A stretch of 64,000 nucleotides of DNA, from assembly GCF_014208105.1 (NCBI RefSeq), contig NZ_JACHMQ010000001.1, positions 2,604,001-2,668,000 on the forward strand. Direction: 5' to 3'. The notes beneath the pieces were generated by a model that was given only the letters and a program-made list of their open reading frames with translations, was not told the DNA's origin and searched no databases. This stretch comes from Actinomadura coerulea. GTDB lineage: Bacteria > Actinomycetota > Actinomycetes > Streptosporangiales > Streptosporangiaceae. Positions 42,077 to 49,994 of the stretch are shown in pieces; the stretch's first letter is position 1, and every line of letters starts with the position of its first letter. Both the position numbers and the translations under genes were made by a program.

Positions 42077-43413
42077 ACGACGGTCTCCTTGGGAGTGAAC
42101 GGGCGTGCCCCGCGGGCGAGGCGGGAGCGGCCGGCCGCGATCTCGCGGGGCAGGTCGGCGACGTACTGGTCGAAGTCGATGCGCATGTGGGGCCGCGCAT
42201 TCTCACCCCAGCGCCGGACGGCGGCGCGCAGAGCGCGGGCGACGGCGCGGCGCTGTTCGTCAGCCGGGGGCAGGGCGTAGGAGCCGGACAGGTATGCGGC
42301 GGCCAGTTTGGCCTGGGCCTCCACCACGGGGAGCGCCGCGCCCGTGGACTGCATCAGGCCCACGAACGCCAGGCTGGGCTCGGCCAGGTGGAAGACCCGC
42401 TTGTAGAGCGGCAGCCGTTCCGGGTCGGGCCCCAGCCAGCGCGGGGACAGGAACGGGATGCTCACGCGGTAGCCGGTGGCCCACACGATCAGGTCGACCG
42501 GGTCGGCGGTGCCGTCGGTGAAGACGACCCGGTCTCCGCCGAGGTGGCCGATGCCGGGGCGCGCGGCCACCTCGCCGTGGGTGAGGCGGTGCAGGATCGT
42601 GTCGCTGATCGTGGGATGGTTCTGGAAGAGGCCGCCTGCGGGAGCCGGAAGGCCGTAGCTCTGCGGGGTCCCCACGGCCAGCCGCAGCATTGTCTCGGCG
42701 ACGCGTTGGCGCAGCCGCCACGGCAGGGCGGCGAGGGCGCCGCCGGTCGCGTCGGACGGGCGGCCGAAGAGGTACTTGGGGACGATGTGGACCCCGTGCC
42801 GGGCCGAGAGCAGGACCGGGCCCCGGGCCGTGTACGAGGCGTCCACGGCGATGTCCATGGCGGAGTTGCCCATCCCGACGACGAGTACCCGCTTGCCTTG
42901 GAAGACGTCGGCGGTGCGGTAGTCGTGAGCGTGCATCTGGACGCCGTCGAAGGTCCCGGGATACATCGGGTCAGGGAGGCGCGGGTCCCAGTTGTGGCCG
43001 TTGGCGACGACCACGGCGTCGTACCGTTCCGTGTCGCCGGACTCGGTCGTCACCGTCCACGCTTGCCCGTGCTCGACACGGGCGACGGCGCTGCGGAATT
43101 GGATGTGCGGCGCGAGCCCGAACCTTCCCGCGTAGTCGGACAGGTAGCCGGCGATGTGGTCGGCCGACGGGTAGTCGGGCCATGCGGCGGGCATCGGGAA
43201 GTCGGCGAACTCCGTACGGCCCTTGCTGGTGTTCAGGTGCAGGGAGGCGTACGCGGGAGACAAGCCGCTGCTGTTGTCCCTGGCCCACAGGCCGCCGGGC
43301 CGGTCGCCCTTCTCGTACGCGACGGCCTCGCAGCCGGCGTCGAGCAGCGCCTTGAGCGTCGCGAGACCGGCTGCTCCTGCGCCGATCACGGCGACACGGC
43401 GGGGAGGGGCCAT
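42073..43413 (-). CDS. Flavin-containing monooxygenase (FMO-like)
   Basis: 446 aa, ATG with AGGAG upstream. FAD motif AVIGAGAAGLATLKALLDAG (residues 8-27), NADP motif VVGMGNSAMDIAVDAS near 184, and WATGYRVSIPF near 318, the FMO/BVMO ATG motif. N- or S-oxygenation or Baeyer-Villiger oxidation of a small molecule is expected. First gene of an operon with SDR and MFS genes, divergent from a PucR-type regulator. Candidate pathway: alcohol/ketone catabolism; inference. Confidence 0.9.
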   Translation of the reverse strand: MAPPRRVAVIGAGAAGLATLKALLDAGCEAVAYEKGDRPGGLWARDNSSGLSPAYASLHLNTSKGRTEFADFPMPAAWPDYPSADHIAGYLSDYAGRFGLAPHIQFRSAVARVEHGQAWTVTTESGDTERYDAVVVANGHNWDPRLPDPMYPGTFDGVQMHAHDYRTADVFQGKRVLVVGMGNSAMDIAVDASYTARGPVLLSARHGVHIVPKYLFGRPSDATGGALAALPWRLRQRVAETMLRLAVGTPQSYGLPAPAGGLFQNHPTISDTILHRLTHGEVAARPGIGHLGGDRVVFTDGTADPVDLIVWATGYRVSIPFLSPRWLGPDPERLPLYKRVFHLAEPSLAFVGLMQSTGAALPVVEAQAKLAAAYLSGSYALPPADEQRRAVARALRAAVRRWGENARPHMRIDFDQYVADLPREIAAGRSRLARGARPFTPKETVV

Positions 43414-43431
43414 GGCTTTTCTCCTCGGACG

Positions 43432-43523
43432 TTGTGGCGCTCGCCAAACCGTAGGGCCTGCTCCACCGGGCTGGACATGGGCCACGGCACGCGGTTCGGG
43501 GCCGAGGTTGTGGGCCGCCACAA
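43432..43523. promoter_or_regulatory. Two candidate operators for the PucR-type regulator
   Basis: TTGTGG-gccg-CCACAA (43508-43523) is a perfect 16-bp palindrome, and TTGTGGCG-ct-CGCCAAA (43432-43448) is a related imperfect one. Both share TTGTGG and lie in the 121-nt region between the FMO and PucR-type genes. Confidence 0.5.
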
Positions 43524-43534
43524 CGGCGGGCAGC

Positions 43535-44671
43535 ATGAGCGGAATGGACGCACCTGACAGCTGGACGGCGGTGATCGACCTCATCGAGCGGGTCGTGGGC
43601 GAGGAGGACCTGCTCCCCTCGGTGATCGCCGGGGTCCGCACGGCGGTACGGGAGGTCGCGGCGCTGCCCCCGTCCGACATCGCCGGGCACACCCGCGCGC
43701 TCCTGGCGGCGGCGACCCGGGCGCTGGCCGCCCGTCGCGGCCCCACCGAGGCCGAGTTGTCGTTCGTGGAGGAGCTCGGCGTCACCCGCGCCCGGCAGGG
43801 CATACCGATCGAGGCGGTGCTCGCCGCCGTCCACGTCGCCGAGCGCGCGATCTGGGCGCGGGCCCGGGAGCTCGCCCGCGCCGAGGGGGTCGGACCCGAC
43901 CGGCTGCTGGATGCGCGGGAGCTGTACGACGACTGGGCCGAGACGGTCCGGTCCCGGCTGATCACATCCCACCGGGCCACGAGGGCGGGCGCGGACCCGC
44001 TGCCGGGCGACCGGGACGCGGCCATCCTGCGGCGGCTGCTGCAGGGCGGCTCGGCGGCCGCACTGGCGGTCGCCGAAGCGGGCCTGCCGGCCACCGGCGG
44101 ACTGTGGGTGCTCGTCGCCCGGCCCGGCGCCGCCGTCCCGGTGGAGCGGGCTCTGCGAGAGCATCCGCCGGTCCTGTGCGCGATCGTGAACGACCTGCTC
44201 GTCGGCGTCCTTCCTCGGACGCCCTCCCGCGCGGTCGCCGCGGCCGGGATCACGGCCGGGCTCGCCGGCCCCGCCGAGCCGGAGGAACTGGCCCCGGTGC
44301 GGCGCCTGGCGGCCGCCGCCCTGGCCGCCGCCGAGTCGACCGGGCGGACGGGCGCGGTCCACATCGCCGACGTGGCACCGCTGGCCGCGCTCACCGAACG
44401 GCCGGACCTCGCCGCGGTGCTGCTCGACCGCCACCGGTCCTCCTGGGCCGCGCTCGGATCCGGCGCCGAGCCGGTGGCGCGCGCCGTCCTCGCCTGGCTG
44501 GAGAGCGACCGCGACGTCACCGCCGCTGCCGGGACACTGTTCGTGCACCCCAACACGGTGCGCAACCGGATCCAGCGTTTCACCGAAGTGACCGGCATCG
44601 ACCCGTTCAGCACCTTCGGCGCCATGAACGGCTGGTGGCTCTGCCGCACCTGGCTCAAGGAAGCGACATGA
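43535..44671 (+). CDS. PucR/CdaR-family transcriptional regulator
   Basis: 378 aa from the ATG at 43535 (a second ATG follows at 43544). An N-terminal helical sensor-like domain (RsbRD/GGDEF-unrelated type, about residues 15-150) is followed by a C-terminal PucR HTH: AVLAWLESDRDVTAAAGTLF, then VHPNTVRNRIQRFTEVTGID, the diagnostic segment. Divergent from the FMO-SDR-MFS operon and probably its activator, since PucR proteins activate neighbouring catabolic genes. Confidence 0.9.
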   Translation: MSGMDAPDSWTAVIDLIERVVGEEDLLPSVIAGVRTAVREVAALPPSDIAGHTRALLAAATRALAARRGPTEAELSFVEELGVTRARQGIPIEAVLAAVHVAERAIWARARELARAEGVGPDRLLDARELYDDWAETVRSRLITSHRATRAGADPLPGDRDAAILRRLLQGGSAAALAVAEAGLPATGGLWVLVARPGAAVPVERALREHPPVLCAIVNDLLVGVLPRTPSRAVAAAGITAGLAGPAEPEELAPVRRLAAAALAAAESTGRTGAVHIADVAPLAALTERPDLAAVLLDRHRSSWAALGSGAEPVARAVLAWLESDRDVTAAAGTLFVHPNTVRNRIQRFTEVTGIDPFSTFGAMNGWWLCRTWLKEAT

Positions 44672-44727
44672 GTCGCCAGGCACCTCCGGGATCCAGGCGC
44701 TCTGACCGGCCGGCGAACGTCAGCACG

Positions 44728-45510
44728 TCAGGGACGATGCCGGCCTTCCAGCTTGGCGGGGTTCAGCACGATCCAGACTGCGATGACCTCGTCGCCCGCC
44801 GTGCTCACGCTGACCACCGCCACCTTCCGTCCTTCGCGGCGCAGGACGAGGCCGGTGCGGCCGTTGACGGACCCGACGGTCACGGCGGTACGGGGGCGGC
44901 CCGACAGCAGAGCCGTGATGAACCGGGCCACGGCGTCCGCACCGTGGGTGGGATGGACCGCGGCGCGCAGGTTGCCGCCGCCGTCGCTGACCACGATCGC
45001 GTCGGCGGCCAGGACGGCCATCAGCGCGGCCGTGTCCCCCGCGCCGCAGGCCGCCGCGAACCGCCGAGCGATCCGATCATGCCTCCGCAGCATCGCACGG
45101 TCGGGAACGTCCCGCCCCGGCCGCGGTCGGCCCTCGGCGAGGTCGGGCGTGCTGGACGGGGCCGGACGGCGAATCGGACTCCCCTCGACGGCGGGATCCC
45201 GGTCGCCGGCCGTGGAACCGAAGGGGGCCGAGGCGGTGGGGAGGGCCGGATCGCCGGGGACGGCCGCGGCGATGGAGGCGATCAGTTCCAGGCAGATGCC
45301 TCCCGCCACCCGCGTCAGCCAGGCCCGGGGCAGCGCGATGGCGGCGCGTTCGCGGTCGTCGAGGACGTACCAGCGACGGTAGGTCTCCTGGACGATCTCC
45401 TCGGCCGCGGCGGCGGAGCCGAACATCCAGGTGGCGATGTCCACCAGGTGCCGCCGTTCGTCGAGCATCTCCGCGAGCGAGGCGAGGGCGCCGGCGTCCG
45501 GGCCGGTCAT
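44728..45510 (-). CDS. ECF41-like protein lacking sigma region 4 (sigma-2 plus SnoaL-like domain)
   Basis: 260 aa. Residues about 20-80 look like a weak sigma-2 region (RRHLVDIATWMFGSAAAAEE, IVQETYRRWYVLDDRERAAI). The usual sigma-4 helix-turn-helix is absent; a Pro/Ser/Asp-rich linker (about 85-135) leads straight to the SnoaL-like C-terminus, which keeps the ECF41 hallmarks VVSDGGG and LNPAKL. The intact ECF41 factor at 47030 has both sigma-4 and a WLPEP motif, which is missing here. The gene has an ECF41-type promoter. It may be a regulator of the intact factor through core RNA polymerase or the SnoaL surface; inference. Confidence 0.7.
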   Translation of the reverse strand: MTGPDAGALASLAEMLDERRHLVDIATWMFGSAAAAEEIVQETYRRWYVLDDRERAAIALPRAWLTRVAGGICLELIASIAAAVPGDPALPTASAPFGSTAGDRDPAVEGSPIRRPAPSSTPDLAEGRPRPGRDVPDRAMLRRHDRIARRFAAACGAGDTAALMAVLAADAIVVSDGGGNLRAAVHPTHGADAVARFITALLSGRPRTAVTVGSVNGRTGLVLRREGRKVAVVSVSTAGDEVIAVWIVLNPAKLEGRHRP

Positions 45511-45650
45511 GGACGGCCGTCGTCAACGCCGCGGCCACCGCTCCCAGCGCCGCTGCGGGACGGGGGCTCCGGGGAGCGGGAGGCGTCCTTGGGCCGTTCC
45601 CCGGTGGTGGAACGGTCCGCGTGACCGCCGGCCGTCCGGATCGTGGGCAT
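45507..45650 (-). CDS. Short 47-aa ORF coupled to the sigma-like gene
   Basis: ATG at 45650 preceded by GAGG five bases upstream and 22 nt after the predicted transcription start of the ECF41-type promoter. Its stop overlaps the ATG of the sigma-like gene (ATGA). The product is hydrophilic and Ser/Gly/Arg/Asp-rich with no motif. It may be a translated leader needed for coupling, not a functional protein. Confidence 0.4.
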   Translation of the reverse strand: MPTIRTAGGHADRSTTGERPKDASRSPEPPSRSGAGSGGRGVDDGRP

Positions 45651-45679
45651 GTCGTCCTCACCTCTTCACCGTCGCCAGC

Positions 45680-45709
45680 CAAGACCGGACAGCTCACCGA
45701 TCTGTGACC
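45680..45709 (-). promoter_or_regulatory. ECF41-type promoter of the sigma-like gene
   Basis: Minus strand GGTCACAG (-35, 45702-45709), 15 nt, then GGTCTTG (-10, 45680-45686), followed by GCTGG. Same spacing and flanks as the sites at 46533 and 50802. Confidence 0.65.
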
Positions 45710-45718
45710 CTCGCTCCC

Positions 45719-46456
45719 CTACCTGGTCTGGTCGGTCGGGCGGACGAGGATCTCGTTGACGGCGACGTGCTCGGGCTGGGTGACCGCGTACACGACGGCG
45801 TTGGCGATGTCCTCGGGCTGAAGGGTGCGCATGGCGGCGGCCATGTCCCGTGCGAGGGCCCGCATCGCGGGATCTGTGTTGTGGCTGATCAGTTCGGTCG
45901 CGACGAAGCCGGGTTCGACGACCACCACGCGAACGCCCTGGGCCGTGACCTCCTGCCGCAGTGCCTCGGAGAAGGCGGTGATGCCGAACTTCGTGGCGCC
46001 GTAGACGCCGCTGTAGGCCGACGCGACCCGGCCCGAGGTCGAGGAGATCTGCACGACGGTGCCCTTGGCCTTCAGCAGGTGCGGCAGTGCCGCGTGGACC
46101 ATGTACATCGACCCGAGCAGGTTGGTCTCGACCATGCGTGTCCATTCGGCGGTGTCCGCACCCGCGATCGGGCCGTTGAGCATGACGCCGGCGTTGTTCA
46201 CCAGGACGTCCAGGGCGCCGAAGCGCTCGACGGTCGCGGCGACCGCCGCTCGCACCGACTCCTGGTCGGTCACGTCCAGATCGAGGGTCAGGACCTCGCC
46301 CGGCGCCTTGCGCGCGAGGGACTCCAGCCGATCCGCGCGCCGGGCTCCGGCGGCGACGCGGGCCCCCTCCGCCGAGAAGGCCAGCGCTGTGGCCTCGCCG
46401 ATGCCCGAGGACGCTCCGGTGACGAGGACGACTCTGCCGTTGAACATGTCGTGCAC
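45719..46456 (-). CDS. SDR-family oxidoreductase of the ECF41 regulon
   Basis: 245 aa from GTG at 46456 (GGAAGG six bases upstream; an ATG follows at 46447). Motifs: VVLVTGASSGIGEATALAFS, VLVNNAGVML, SGVYGATKFG (YxxxK) with Ser in VQISSTSGRVA. The group is the classical serine-type dehydrogenase with a PGFVAT region after the active site. Its promoter at 46533-46562 matches the ECF41 motif. ECF41 factors typically control carboxymuconolactone decarboxylases, oxidoreductases and epimerases, which fits. Substrate unknown. Confidence 0.9.
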   Translation of the reverse strand: MHDMFNGRVVLVTGASSGIGEATALAFSAEGARVAAGARRADRLESLARKAPGEVLTLDLDVTDQESVRAAVAATVERFGALDVLVNNAGVMLNGPIAGADTAEWTRMVETNLLGSMYMVHAALPHLLKAKGTVVQISSTSGRVASAYSGVYGATKFGITAFSEALRQEVTAQGVRVVVVEPGFVATELISHNTDPAMRALARDMAAAMRTLQPEDIANAVVYAVTQPEHVAVNEILVRPTDQTR

Positions 46457-46532
46457 TTTCGGCCTTCCAGTAGGTACGCGGCGACCGCCGGAGCACGGAT
46501 TCGCCGCGCCCCGGGGTCACCCGGTCACCAGC

Positions 46533-46562
46533 TAAGACAGGCGACCCGTCCGGGCTGTGACG
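46533..46562 (-). promoter_or_regulatory. ECF41-type promoter of the SDR gene
   Basis: Minus strand CGTCACAG (-35), 15-nt spacer, TGTCTTA (-10), then GCTGG. The spacer CCCGGACGGGT is shared with the 50802 promoter, including the self-complementary CCCGGACGGG. Confidence 0.75.
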
Positions 46563-46599
46563 GCCCATCGAGAAGTGCTCACCCTCGTCGGCGCGGAGC

Positions 46600-46630
46600 C
46601 TGTCACGGATCAGCGGGCTGTCCGGTCTGT
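46600..46630 (+). promoter_or_regulatory. ECF41-type promoter of the small MPCDGAW gene
   Basis: Plus strand TGTCACGG (-35) and GGTCTGT (-10), with GTCT in the same phase as in the other sites. The expected start is about 36 nt before the GTG at 46673. Confidence 0.55.
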
Positions 46631-46672
46631 CTAGGGGACCGATGCCGCCATTCCATGAAAGGAGAGAAAGAC

Positions 46673-46915
46673 GTGCCATCCTCAACTGAAGGCGACGAGC
46701 TCAGCTTCGAGCAGGACATCAAGCCCCTGTTCCGGACGAAGGACCGCGCCGCGATGCTGACCCGTTTCGACCTGTTCGATCATGCTGACGTCTCCGAGCA
46801 CGCCGACGCCATCATCGGTTCCCTGCTGAGCGGGCGAATGCCATGCGACGGCGCATGGCCCGAGGCGGACCTGGTGAAGCTCCAGCGGTGGATCGACATC
46901 GGCAAACCGGCTTGA
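46673..46915 (+). CDS. Small conserved protein with C-terminal MPCDGAW motif
   Basis: 80 aa from GTG with GGAGAG six bases upstream. The sequence ELSFEQDIKPLFRTKDRAAM, LTRFDLFDHADVSEHADAII and SGRMPCDGAWPEADLVKLQR is a recognisable actinobacterial small domain with a single Cys, a Trp-rich end (RWIDIGKPA) and no membrane helix. In other genomes I recall it as a stand-alone protein or appended to ferritin-like or tyrosinase-type enzymes; one such ferritin-like gene lies at 48271. Own ECF41-type promoter. Function unknown. Confidence 0.8.
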   Translation: MPSSTEGDELSFEQDIKPLFRTKDRAAMLTRFDLFDHADVSEHADAIIGSLLSGRMPCDGAWPEADLVKLQRWIDIGKPA

Positions 46916-46939
46916 GGGACCGCAGCGCGAAGTAGCCGT

Positions 46940-46970
46940 CGCCCACGACCGGCAGAGCAGGTCGTGGGCG
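46940..46970 (+). terminator. Terminator of the small MPCDGAW gene
   Basis: CGCCCACGACC / GGTCGTGGGCG, 11-bp perfect stem with a 9-nt loop, 25 nt after the stop. Confidence 0.6.
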
Positions 46971-46994
46971 GCCGGCCCCCGTCCGGCCTTGGTG

Positions 46995-47016
46995 CGGCCG
47001 CCCAACGGGGCGGCCG
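46995..47016 (-). terminator. Terminator of the ECF41 gene
   Basis: CGGCCGCCC-aacg-GGGCGGCCG, 9-bp perfect stem with a 4-nt loop, just beyond the sigma-factor stop at 47030. Confidence 0.6.
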
Positions 47017-47029
47017 GTCGCGCGGGCGG

Positions 47030-47971
47030 TCAGGCGACGGCCGCCGCGGCGGTGATCTTGGCGGGGTTCATCATCCACAGCACCTGGCCGATGCCCTGGT
47101 CGGAGCCGTCGACGGTGAGGACGGCGAAGGTCCGGCCGTCGCGCTGGAGCAGGGCGGCCCACTGGCCGTTCACGGTGGCCCACTCCACGTCGACCCCGTC
47201 CCAGAACTGGTTCGCGAACGCCCGGACGTACTTGGCGACACGGACCGCGCCCACCACGGGGAAACGGGACGCCCGGACGGCGCCGCCGCCGTCGGAGTAG
47301 CTGACCGCGTCCGCGGCGAGGATCTCCTCCAGGGCGGCCATGTCGCCGGCGCGGGCGGCGGCGACGAAAGCGGTCAGCAGCCTGCGCTGCTCGGCGCCGG
47401 TCACCGGTGCCCGCCGCTCGGACCGCAGGTGCTTGCGGGCCCTGCTGACCAGCTGCCGGACCGCCGCCTCCCCGGCCTGGAGGATCTCGGCGATCTGCGG
47501 ATAGGGGTAGTCGAACGCCTCTCGCAGGACATAGGCGGCGCGTTCGGTCGGCGACAGCCGTTCCAGGAGCATCAGGACCGCGAAACTGAGCGCCTCGCCG
47601 CGTTCAGCGCCCAGGTACGGATCGGAGCCGGTATCGACGGGCTCGGGCAGCCAGGGACCGACGTAGCTTTCCCTGCGGACCCGCGCCGACCGCAGGACGT
47701 TGATCGCCAGCCGGGTGGTGGTCGTCGCCAGGAACGCGGCGGGATCGGCCACGGCAGCGCGGTCGTAGGTCTGCCACCGCAGCCAGACATCCTGCACCAG
47801 ATCCTCGGCCTCGGTGACGCTGCCCAGCATCCGGTAGGCGATCCCGAACAACCGCCGCCGCACCTCGGCGAAGACCGCCGCGGCGTGGTCGAGATCGCCC
47901 ACCGCCTCCGGAACGTCGGCGGCCGGCCCGCCCGCCGCCGGGTCCTCGCCCCGGCCGTCGTCCGCCACCAT
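47030..47971 (-). CDS. ECF41-type sigma factor with C-terminal SnoaL-like regulatory domain
   Basis: 313 aa from ATG at 47971. Sigma-2: RRLFGIAYRMLGSVTEAEDL, VQDVWLRW. Linker with the group hallmark WLPEPVD. Sigma-4: LSPTERAAYVLREAFDYPYP, RQLVSRARKHL. C-terminal extension (about 190-313) holds the DGGG motif and MNPAKI end, the two motifs of the ECF41 fused regulatory domain. It has its own copy of the TGTCACAG promoter, suggesting autoregulation, and four related promoters lie within 5 kb. No anti-sigma factor is adjacent, as usual for this group. Confidence 0.92.
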   Translation of the reverse strand: MVADDGRGEDPAAGGPAADVPEAVGDLDHAAAVFAEVRRRLFGIAYRMLGSVTEAEDLVQDVWLRWQTYDRAAVADPAAFLATTTTRLAINVLRSARVRRESYVGPWLPEPVDTGSDPYLGAERGEALSFAVLMLLERLSPTERAAYVLREAFDYPYPQIAEILQAGEAAVRQLVSRARKHLRSERRAPVTGAEQRRLLTAFVAAARAGDMAALEEILAADAVSYSDGGGAVRASRFPVVGAVRVAKYVRAFANQFWDGVDVEWATVNGQWAALLQRDGRTFAVLTVDGSDQGIGQVLWMMNPAKITAAAAVA

Positions 47972-48025
47972 GATCGCCCCCGCTCGGATCGCCGGCCTGT
48001 CCGGTCTCACCTGCCCTCGGACAAC

Positions 48026-48056
48026 TCAGACAAGGCAGGCCTCACTTCTGTGACAG
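48026..48056 (-). promoter_or_regulatory. ECF41-type autoregulatory promoter of the sigma gene
   Basis: Minus strand TGTCACAG (-35, 48049-48056), 16-nt spacer, TGTCTGA (-10, 48026-48032). One nucleotide longer spacer than the other sites. About 47 nt separate the expected start from the ATG at 47971. Confidence 0.7.
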
Positions 48057-48270
48057 TAACCGCTACCACTCCGAGATGGCGGAGCGCCTGCGGGAGCGCG
48101 GCCCGCGCGGCGACCTGGACCGAGATCGGCCGCGGCGACACAGCGGTCGGCAGGGCGTCGCCAGTCCGCCAGGTGAGCGCGCTGCCCTCGGCAGAGACGA
48201 TCTTCCGATCGCGCCGGAGCGGGACCCCGCCGTGCGCGGGGTGCGGGCCGTGAGGGAGCACGTGTATGCG
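48057..48270. other. Region between the ECF41 promoter and the ferritin-like gene
   Basis: No convincing gene in any frame. It carries the 3' flank of the ferritin-like gene. Confidence 0.3.
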
Positions 48271-49365
48271 CTACGGCTCGTCGCCGGCGCCCCCACCGCG
48301 CTCATCCGGCGGGACGTACTCGAACGTGGGGCCGGCCGTGGTGCCGTCGCCGTCGGGCGTGCGCATCAGCGCCTGGGCCTGCGCCTTGAGCCTGTACATG
48401 GTGGTGACCGCGTCCCCGAGCAGCTGCGGGCTGCCGTTGAACGCCTGCTCCAGCAGGTGCAGGAGGGTGCAGTACGTCCGGTTGAACTCCGCCTGGGCCG
48501 CGCGGATCGCGCTGCCCGGCGGGTGGTCGGCGATCTTGGGGTTGGGCCGCATCGGCAGGACGCCGGCGAGGTCCACGCCGACCGGCTCGCCGGTGGGCCC
48601 GGACCGCGGGGTGTCGCCGCGGCGGTAGCGGCGGCCGGCTTCGAGCTCCTGGAAGCGGTAGTAGTGGGCGACCTCGTCCCGGTCGGGGTGGTGGACGTCG
48701 GGGTCGCCGTCCCAGACCGCGCCGCGGGACGTGCCCTCGCCCTCCTCGACGATCTCCTCCAGCGCGGCCAGCGCCGAGGCCGGATCCGTGACCGCGATCA
48801 TCCGTCCGGCGGTGTGCTGGAAGTGCCCGGCGTGGACCTGGCGGGACGGATCGCCCGAGAAGACCTCCGCCTCGCCCAGCCGGTCGCACAGGCCGCTGAG
48901 CCCGGCCTCGATCGCCTCATAGAACTGCCCGATCGTCTCGTAGCGGTCGCCTTCGGCGGGGGCGCCGGGCGGCGCCGGCCGCTCCAGGCGGAGGAACATG
49001 TCGAGCGCCGCGTCGCCGAACGGGAGCAGCGACAGCTCCAGCGAGGGGTCGCCGTGCGGCAGCCGCCGTGGGTGCGGCGGCAGCAGCTCCGGCGCGTCCA
49101 GCCGCGGGCTCCCGCCGACGGCGTTGAGGAGGTTCGCCGCCAGCACCAGGTGCAGCATCTCCTCGACGAAGACGCCCGCCACCGCCTCGGCGGCCTCGGG
49201 GTTGCGTTCCGGGTCGAGCGAGTAGAGCGCGCACAGGTACGGCGGCAGGGTCGCGTGCTCCAGCTCGATCGCCCACTGCAGGTGCTCGCGGAGATCGTCG
49301 AGCGTGGCGATTCCTGTCGACGGGACGGGAACCGGGGCATGCTGCCGCCCGACCGGGTGGTTCAT
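48271..49365 (-). CDS. Ferritin-like protein (VioB/iminophenylpyruvate-dimer-synthase-like)
   Basis: 364 aa. The N-terminal ferritin-like helices contain AIELEHATLPPYLCALYSLD and AGVFVEEMLHLVLAANLLNA, which supply the ExxH-type metal ligands. A later EVAHYYRFQELE and AQAEFNRTYCTLLHLLEQAF complete the four-helix bundle. The layout matches ferritin-like domains in VioB/RebD-type enzymes and their stand-alone relatives in actinobacteria. Transcribed together with a small acidic protein gene upstream. Likely an oxygen- or radical-using oxidase in secondary metabolism; substrate unknown. Confidence 0.8.
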   Translation of the reverse strand: MNHPVGRQHAPVPVPSTGIATLDDLREHLQWAIELEHATLPPYLCALYSLDPERNPEAAEAVAGVFVEEMLHLVLAANLLNAVGGSPRLDAPELLPPHPRRLPHGDPSLELSLLPFGDAALDMFLRLERPAPPGAPAEGDRYETIGQFYEAIEAGLSGLCDRLGEAEVFSGDPSRQVHAGHFQHTAGRMIAVTDPASALAALEEIVEEGEGTSRGAVWDGDPDVHHPDRDEVAHYYRFQELEAGRRYRRGDTPRSGPTGEPVGVDLAGVLPMRPNPKIADHPPGSAIRAAQAEFNRTYCTLLHLLEQAFNGSPQLLGDAVTTMYRLKAQAQALMRTPDGDGTTAGPTFEYVPPDERGGGAGDEP

Positions 49366-49402
49366 GGGTGTCTCGCTTCGGATGCCGTGAGGTGGGCAGG
49401 GG

Positions 49403-49642
49403 TCAGGCGCCTTCGCCGGGGCGGTGCCCCCGGGACCGGGAACCGGATTCCAGTTCCTCGGCAGCGCCGAGCAGGTTGCGGAGCCTGATCTCCTCGGCCT
49501 CGGCTTCGGCCGGGTCGAACAGCCACCCGGAGACCGGCTGCGCCGCGGCCAGCACCGGGTCGCTCGCCTCGGCCAGCTCCAGTTCGGCCTCGACCTCCGC
49601 CTCGAACCCGATCTCGAACTCGTCGCCGGTCGGGGTGCTCAT
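49403..49642 (-). CDS. Small acidic protein upstream of the ferritin-like gene
   Basis: 79 aa from the ATG at 49642. Strongly acidic N-terminal half (EFEIGFEAEVEAELELAEAS), a short Trp-containing middle (PVSGWLFDP) and a basic tail (RSRGHRP). No membrane helix or Cys. It ends 37 nt before the ferritin-like start, so the two are probably one operon. It could be a partner or acidic chaperone, or a modified precursor; nothing in sequence decides. Confidence 0.55.
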   Translation of the reverse strand: MSTPTGDEFEIGFEAEVEAELELAEASDPVLAAAQPVSGWLFDPAEAEAEEIRLRNLLGAAEELESGSRSRGHRPGEGA

Positions 49643-49994
49643 CGGTCCTCCATACACGGATCGTTCGGCTGGCCGCCCGCCCGGACGCCTGGTCGCGTGG
49701 ACCAGCCGCACGGAGATCTGCCCGGAGGCGAACCTGCGGGTGAGGGTCTCGCTCTGGCGGGCCGCCAGAGCCGTGCGCGCGGTCGGGAGGGGCCGCCCCC
49801 GTACGGAACGGATGCGGCGGTTCTCCGACTGCCGGACCGTCGTGGCGCCGGCGGTCCGGCATCCAAGGGCGGCTCGACCTCCTGGACGGTGGTGAGCGCG
49901 GTCTGCCAGGCAGTCGATCCGGGCTTCGGCTCGGTGGCGGTGGCGTCAGGGCCGGACAGGGTGGTGGCTCCTGGGCTCGTCGGTGCGGACGGGG
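49643..49994. other. Region upstream of the acidic-protein gene
   Basis: I see no confident gene. A minus frame from a GTG at 49998 overlaps the NmrA-like stop (GTGA) and runs to 49639, but its second half is Arg/Pro-rich and reads like an out-of-frame translation. Confidence 0.3.
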
